The notes below the pieces were generated by a model, which was not told where the DNA came from, did not search any database, and worked only from the letters and a program-made list of their open reading frames with translations. The translations under genes and the position numbers were made by a program. From contig CAKNFP010000001.1 of the NCBI GenBank assembly GCA_930633525.1, positions 1,280,001 through 1,344,000 of the forward strand: a stretch of 64,000 bases of DNA. The letters run 5' to 3'. Source of the stretch: Hyphomicrobiales bacterium (GTDB lineage Bacteria > Pseudomonadota > Alphaproteobacteria > Rhizobiales > Beijerinckiaceae). Below, in pieces: positions 61,969-64,000 of the stretch; position 1 is the stretch's first letter; each line of letters starts with the position of its first letter.

Positions 61969-62026
61969 AATTGATGGTGGGTGCGACAGGGATTGAACCT
62001 GTGACCCCTGCCGTGTGAAGGCAGTG
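61969..62026 (-). repeat. attR: 58-bp attachment core
   Basis: Identical to 1205-1262. It lies within the intact tRNA-Val gene and runs six bases beyond its 3' end. Because the tRNA is on the minus strand, the phage supplies its 3' half from anticodon arm to CCA and so restores a complete gene. Confidence 0.93.
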
Positions 62027-62049
62027 CTCTCCCGCTGAGCTACGCACCC
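61975..62049 (-). tRNA. tRNA-Val(CAC), integration target restored by the phage
   Basis: Cloverleaf on the minus strand: acceptor GGGTGCG/CGCACCC, D stem GCTC/GAGC, anticodon stem CTGCC/GGCAG with loop TTCACAC (anticodon CAC), T stem ACAGG/CCTGT with loop TTCAATC, and an encoded CCA. The 3' half is phage-derived (attachment core). It should be a functional host tRNA. Confidence 0.96.
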
Positions 62050-62323
62050 ATCAATAGGCGACACCAAAAGCATAGGCGCAGGCCGAAGGCAAGCCCTATG
62101 ATCCGAAGCGTGACAAAAAGATGAGGGCGCTCACATGCCGGTGGGGCGCGGCAAGTGGTAGGGTCAGCGCTATGGCCAAGTTTGCGGTTCGACCCGCGCG
62201 CAACGCGGAGTATCGTTATTCGGTTCAATGCATCTTGCCATCCGATCGATCTTTGAAGCATTGAGACGGGAGGCGTTGGCGCGCGGGCGGCCAGGCGCGC
62301 CGAGCATATTCTAAGGATGCATC
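62050..62323. other. Host intergenic stretch between tRNA-Val and membrane protein gene
   Basis: About 270 bases with no supported gene. Short minus-strand frames overlap the tRNA and are not credible. A promoter for the tRNA (leftward) and one for the membrane protein gene should lie here, but I cannot assign either with confidence. Confidence 0.4.
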
Positions 62324-64000
62324 GTGGAATTTCGCGAGACCGTTCGAAAATTGGCTCGTTTCGGCGGGGGGATATTTCGAGATGCCCGGCGGATGGATGT
62401 TGCTGTTTTCACGCTATCGGCATTCGCGACCGTCTTCATTTATCTCGCGGCCTACCGCCACAGCCCGATAAAGCCACGCCTGCCTGTGGAAGGAAGTGGC
62501 TGGTGGGCCTGGCATGATCAGTGGAAGTATCTGCAGTCCACCCTTGCATTTTCGCAGGGCAATCTGGAGGCTGGAAATCATTGGTATTTGCCAGGCTACT
62601 CGCTGGTTGGCGTGCCATTCGTCCATCTGACGCCGGCAAATCCTTTTCTGATCCCCAATTTGCTTTGCTTGCTCGCGGCGCTTTGGCTGTCCGGAGCCTT
62701 GCTTGCCGCCCTGATGCCGAACTGGCGCTGGGCGCGTATCGCCGGATGGCTGACTTTTTTTGCAACGAACGTTGCCGATGCAGTCAGTCTGAAGGCTTGG
62801 GTCGTCCCATGGACGACGTCGCTCGCGGTGCCGATGGTGCTGCTATGCCTATGGGCGCTCGTTAGGGTTGCCAGCGGGGAGCGACCACTCATCCTCGGTG
62901 GCATCGCTGGATTGTCCGGTTGCCTGATCGCGGCGTCGCGTCCCGTCGACGCGCTTGTGGTGCTTGGCGTAGCCGGCACCGCCGCATGCGCGAGCCTCGT
63001 TTGGCAACGCAAACCTATTCGGGATGTGGCCGCATTTGTCCTGGGCGGCGTCGCTGGCAGCCTTCTCGCGGTTACGCTCCTCGCGGTCCCCTATCTGCTG
63101 ATTTACGGGTTCCATCTTAGCGACTATGTGAAGATGAGCGACCGCATTGGCTTCGAGTGGCGTCTCTTGGCGGTGCGTTGGGTCACTCTCGTCATCAGCC
63201 CCTATCCGCTTTTTCCAGACGTGCTCGGAAAGGGGCTCGCCGAGCGCTTCCCTTGGATCGTATCCGGTTTTGCGGGCATGGTCGTCTGTACGCTTGTTGC
63301 CGCAGATTGCAGGTCGCGTTTCCGGCATGTCATAGTTGCTTCCGCGGCAATCATATATTTTGTGATGTATCTGACTTATCGGGATTTGTTTGCGGAAGGT
63401 CTTTGGCGTTTTAACAACTATCATTACTTCAAATGGACCTTGGTGATATTTGGTATTTATAGCGTCATGCTCGTTCGTGAGTTGTTCGCGGCGACGCTAC
63501 GGCGAGGTATGACGATCGCCGCCATTACCGCGACGACCATTATCCTGCTCTTCGGCTGGCGCGCCTCCGTCGAAACTGTAGGCCAGATCGAGACGATGGT
63601 CCGTGAGCCGCGTTTAATCGAATTTCCGCACGGCCTGGTGCAAGTCAATGAAGGGCTGGCGGTTCCAGCTGTCGGCGCGTGGCAAAGCTTTTATTTCGGA
63701 CCTCATATCATAATGCAGGGAAATCAGAACTGGCTTCCCGGCGACTATAAGGCGATCCCCTATCCAGGGGGCTTTGTGATCGTCCCGCTGCATCGCCTGC
63801 CTTCCGATCCAGCTATCATGCATTTCGGATCTGACATCACCCTGTTCGATCGTGCGGCTGTCAAAGTGCGTCAGCGACTGACCTTCGGCTTGCCGTGCTG
63901 GTTCGGTGGATGGTCGCGCGCATGCGTGATGACGTTGCCGCTCGCGCCGGCGACAACGCAAACTGGTGAGACGGTCTCCGTCGCGGAGCCCAAGGCCGGC
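62324..64000 (+). CDS. Large polytopic membrane protein, glycosyltransferase-like, partial
   Basis: A GTG at 62324, with AAGGA a few bases upstream, opens a frame that stays open to the window end (559 codons, no stop). About ten hydrophobic segments are visible, for example FTLSAFATVFIYLAA, LIPNLLCLLAALWLSGALLAAL, PWTTSLAVPMVLLCLWALV, and RGMTIAAITATTIILLFGW. An early loop has WWAWHDQWKYLQST and GNHWYLPGYS, similar to first-loop acidic motifs of GT-C type membrane glycosyltransferases. A host gene, unrelated to the prophage. Confidence 0.82.
   Translation, partial: MEFRETVRKLARFGGGIFRDARRMDVAVFTLSAFATVFIYLAAYRHSPIKPRLPVEGSGWWAWHDQWKYLQSTLAFSQGNLEAGNHWYLPGYSLVGVPFVHLTPANPFLIPNLLCLLAALWLSGALLAALMPNWRWARIAGWLTFFATNVADAVSLKAWVVPWTTSLAVPMVLLCLWALVRVASGERPLILGGIAGLSGCLIAASRPVDALVVLGVAGTAACASLVWQRKPIRDVAAFVLGGVAGSLLAVTLLAVPYLLIYGFHLSDYVKMSDRIGFEWRLLAVRWVTLVISPYPLFPDVLGKGLAERFPWIVSGFAGMVVCTLVAADCRSRFRHVIVASAAIIYFVMYLTYRDLFAEGLWRFNNYHYFKWTLVIFGIYSVMLVRELFAATLRRGMTIAAITATTIILLFGWRASVETVGQIETMVREPRLIEFPHGLVQVNEGLAVPAVGAWQSFYFGPHIIMQGNQNWLPGDYKAIPYPGGFVIVPLHRLPSDPAIMHFGSDITLFDRAAVKVRQRLTFGLPCWFGGWSRACVMTLPLAPATTQTGETVSVAEPKAG

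Larger units (their letters stand above)
1205..62026. mobile_element. Integrated temperate podovirus-type prophage, about 60.8 kb
   Basis: The element is bounded by a 58-bp direct repeat (1205-1262 and 61969-62026) that is part of a tRNA-Val gene. A tyrosine integrase lies directly inside the left end. Inside are, in order, a leftward recombination operon, CI/Cro-type immunity, a rightward replication operon, packaging, head, short-tail and ejection genes, a P22 immI-like module, and lysis genes. No tail tape-measure or contractile sheath gene is visible, so a short-tailed (podovirus) particle is inferred. All expected modules are present. The only obvious damage is an IS256-type insertion between terminase and portal. 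Confidence 0.95.

Noticed and set aside
62040..62261. 73-codon minus-strand frame beside tRNA-Val
   Set aside because: It overlaps the tRNA gene, and its Arg/Cys/Leu-rich product resembles no protein.

Overview
The window holds an essentially complete temperate phage genome of about 60.8 kb (1205-62026) inserted in a bacterial chromosome, with short host flanks on both sides. The host is most likely an alphaproteobacterium, probably of the Hyphomicrobiales group. The reasons are the high GC content and several family types typical of that class: DUF3572, two GapR/DUF2312-like proteins, and a GTA-type spike base protein. The left flank carries a small basic protein and a CspA-like cold-shock protein. 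The right flank carries a tRNA-Val(CAC), which is the integration target, and a large polytopic membrane protein that runs off the window. A 58-bp direct repeat made of the 3' part of the tRNA gene marks both prophage ends. Copies of a 10-bp motif next to each end look like integrase arm sites.

The left arm (1.3-12.9 kb) is one long leftward operon read from a clear PL-type promoter at 12877-12905. It encodes small accessory proteins, a nucleotidyltransferase, ERF annealase, YqaJ exonuclease, an HNH nuclease, SSB, NinB, a MazG-like protein, an excisionase candidate and the tyrosine integrase. A ribbon-helix-helix gene sits backwards inside it with its own operator. The immunity region (12.9-14.3 kb) has a CI-like repressor and a Cro-like protein. 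Their start codons lie where transcription should begin, which suggests leaderless mRNAs. The rightward early operon (14.1-24.3 kb) carries GapR-like proteins, RusA, a DnaA-domain-IV protein, a DnaB helicase, an O-like replication protein with internal repeats, dCMP deaminase and small metabolic proteins.

Two stretches are packed with perfect inverted repeats. At 14670-14966 seven stem-loops follow one another. At 24.32-25.37 kb a good promoter precedes a canonical tRNA-Met(CAU) and about eight further closed, structured units, two of them clearly tRNA-like, several introduced by a repeated AGAGTTCAG linker. Both lie where lambdoid phages place antitermination elements, one after PR and one just upstream of the late genes. 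This makes them either unusual cis-acting leader RNAs or an eroded or novel phage tRNA-like array. They are the most novel part of the window.

The late region (25.5-50 kb) encodes a podovirus-type particle: terminase, P22-like portal, scaffold, DUF5309 capsid protein, adaptor, tail and fibre proteins (one with an S74 chaperone domain), and ejection proteins including a lytic transglycosylase. A full tRNA-Gln(UUG) gene lies inside the 3' end of the portal gene. An IS256-family element splits a DUF4214-like gene between terminase and portal, with a 9-bp target duplication.

The right arm (50-61.8 kb) has a lipoprotein, a Cas2/VapD-like small protein and a P22 immI-like module (Arc-like repressor, operator, antirepressor, second RHH protein, P63C protein). 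It then carries a second small tail-spike module, a lysis cassette (holin-like proteins, GH24 lysozyme, overlapping spanins), and late accessory enzymes (metallophosphoesterase, DUF1937, DUF6378, zinc protein).
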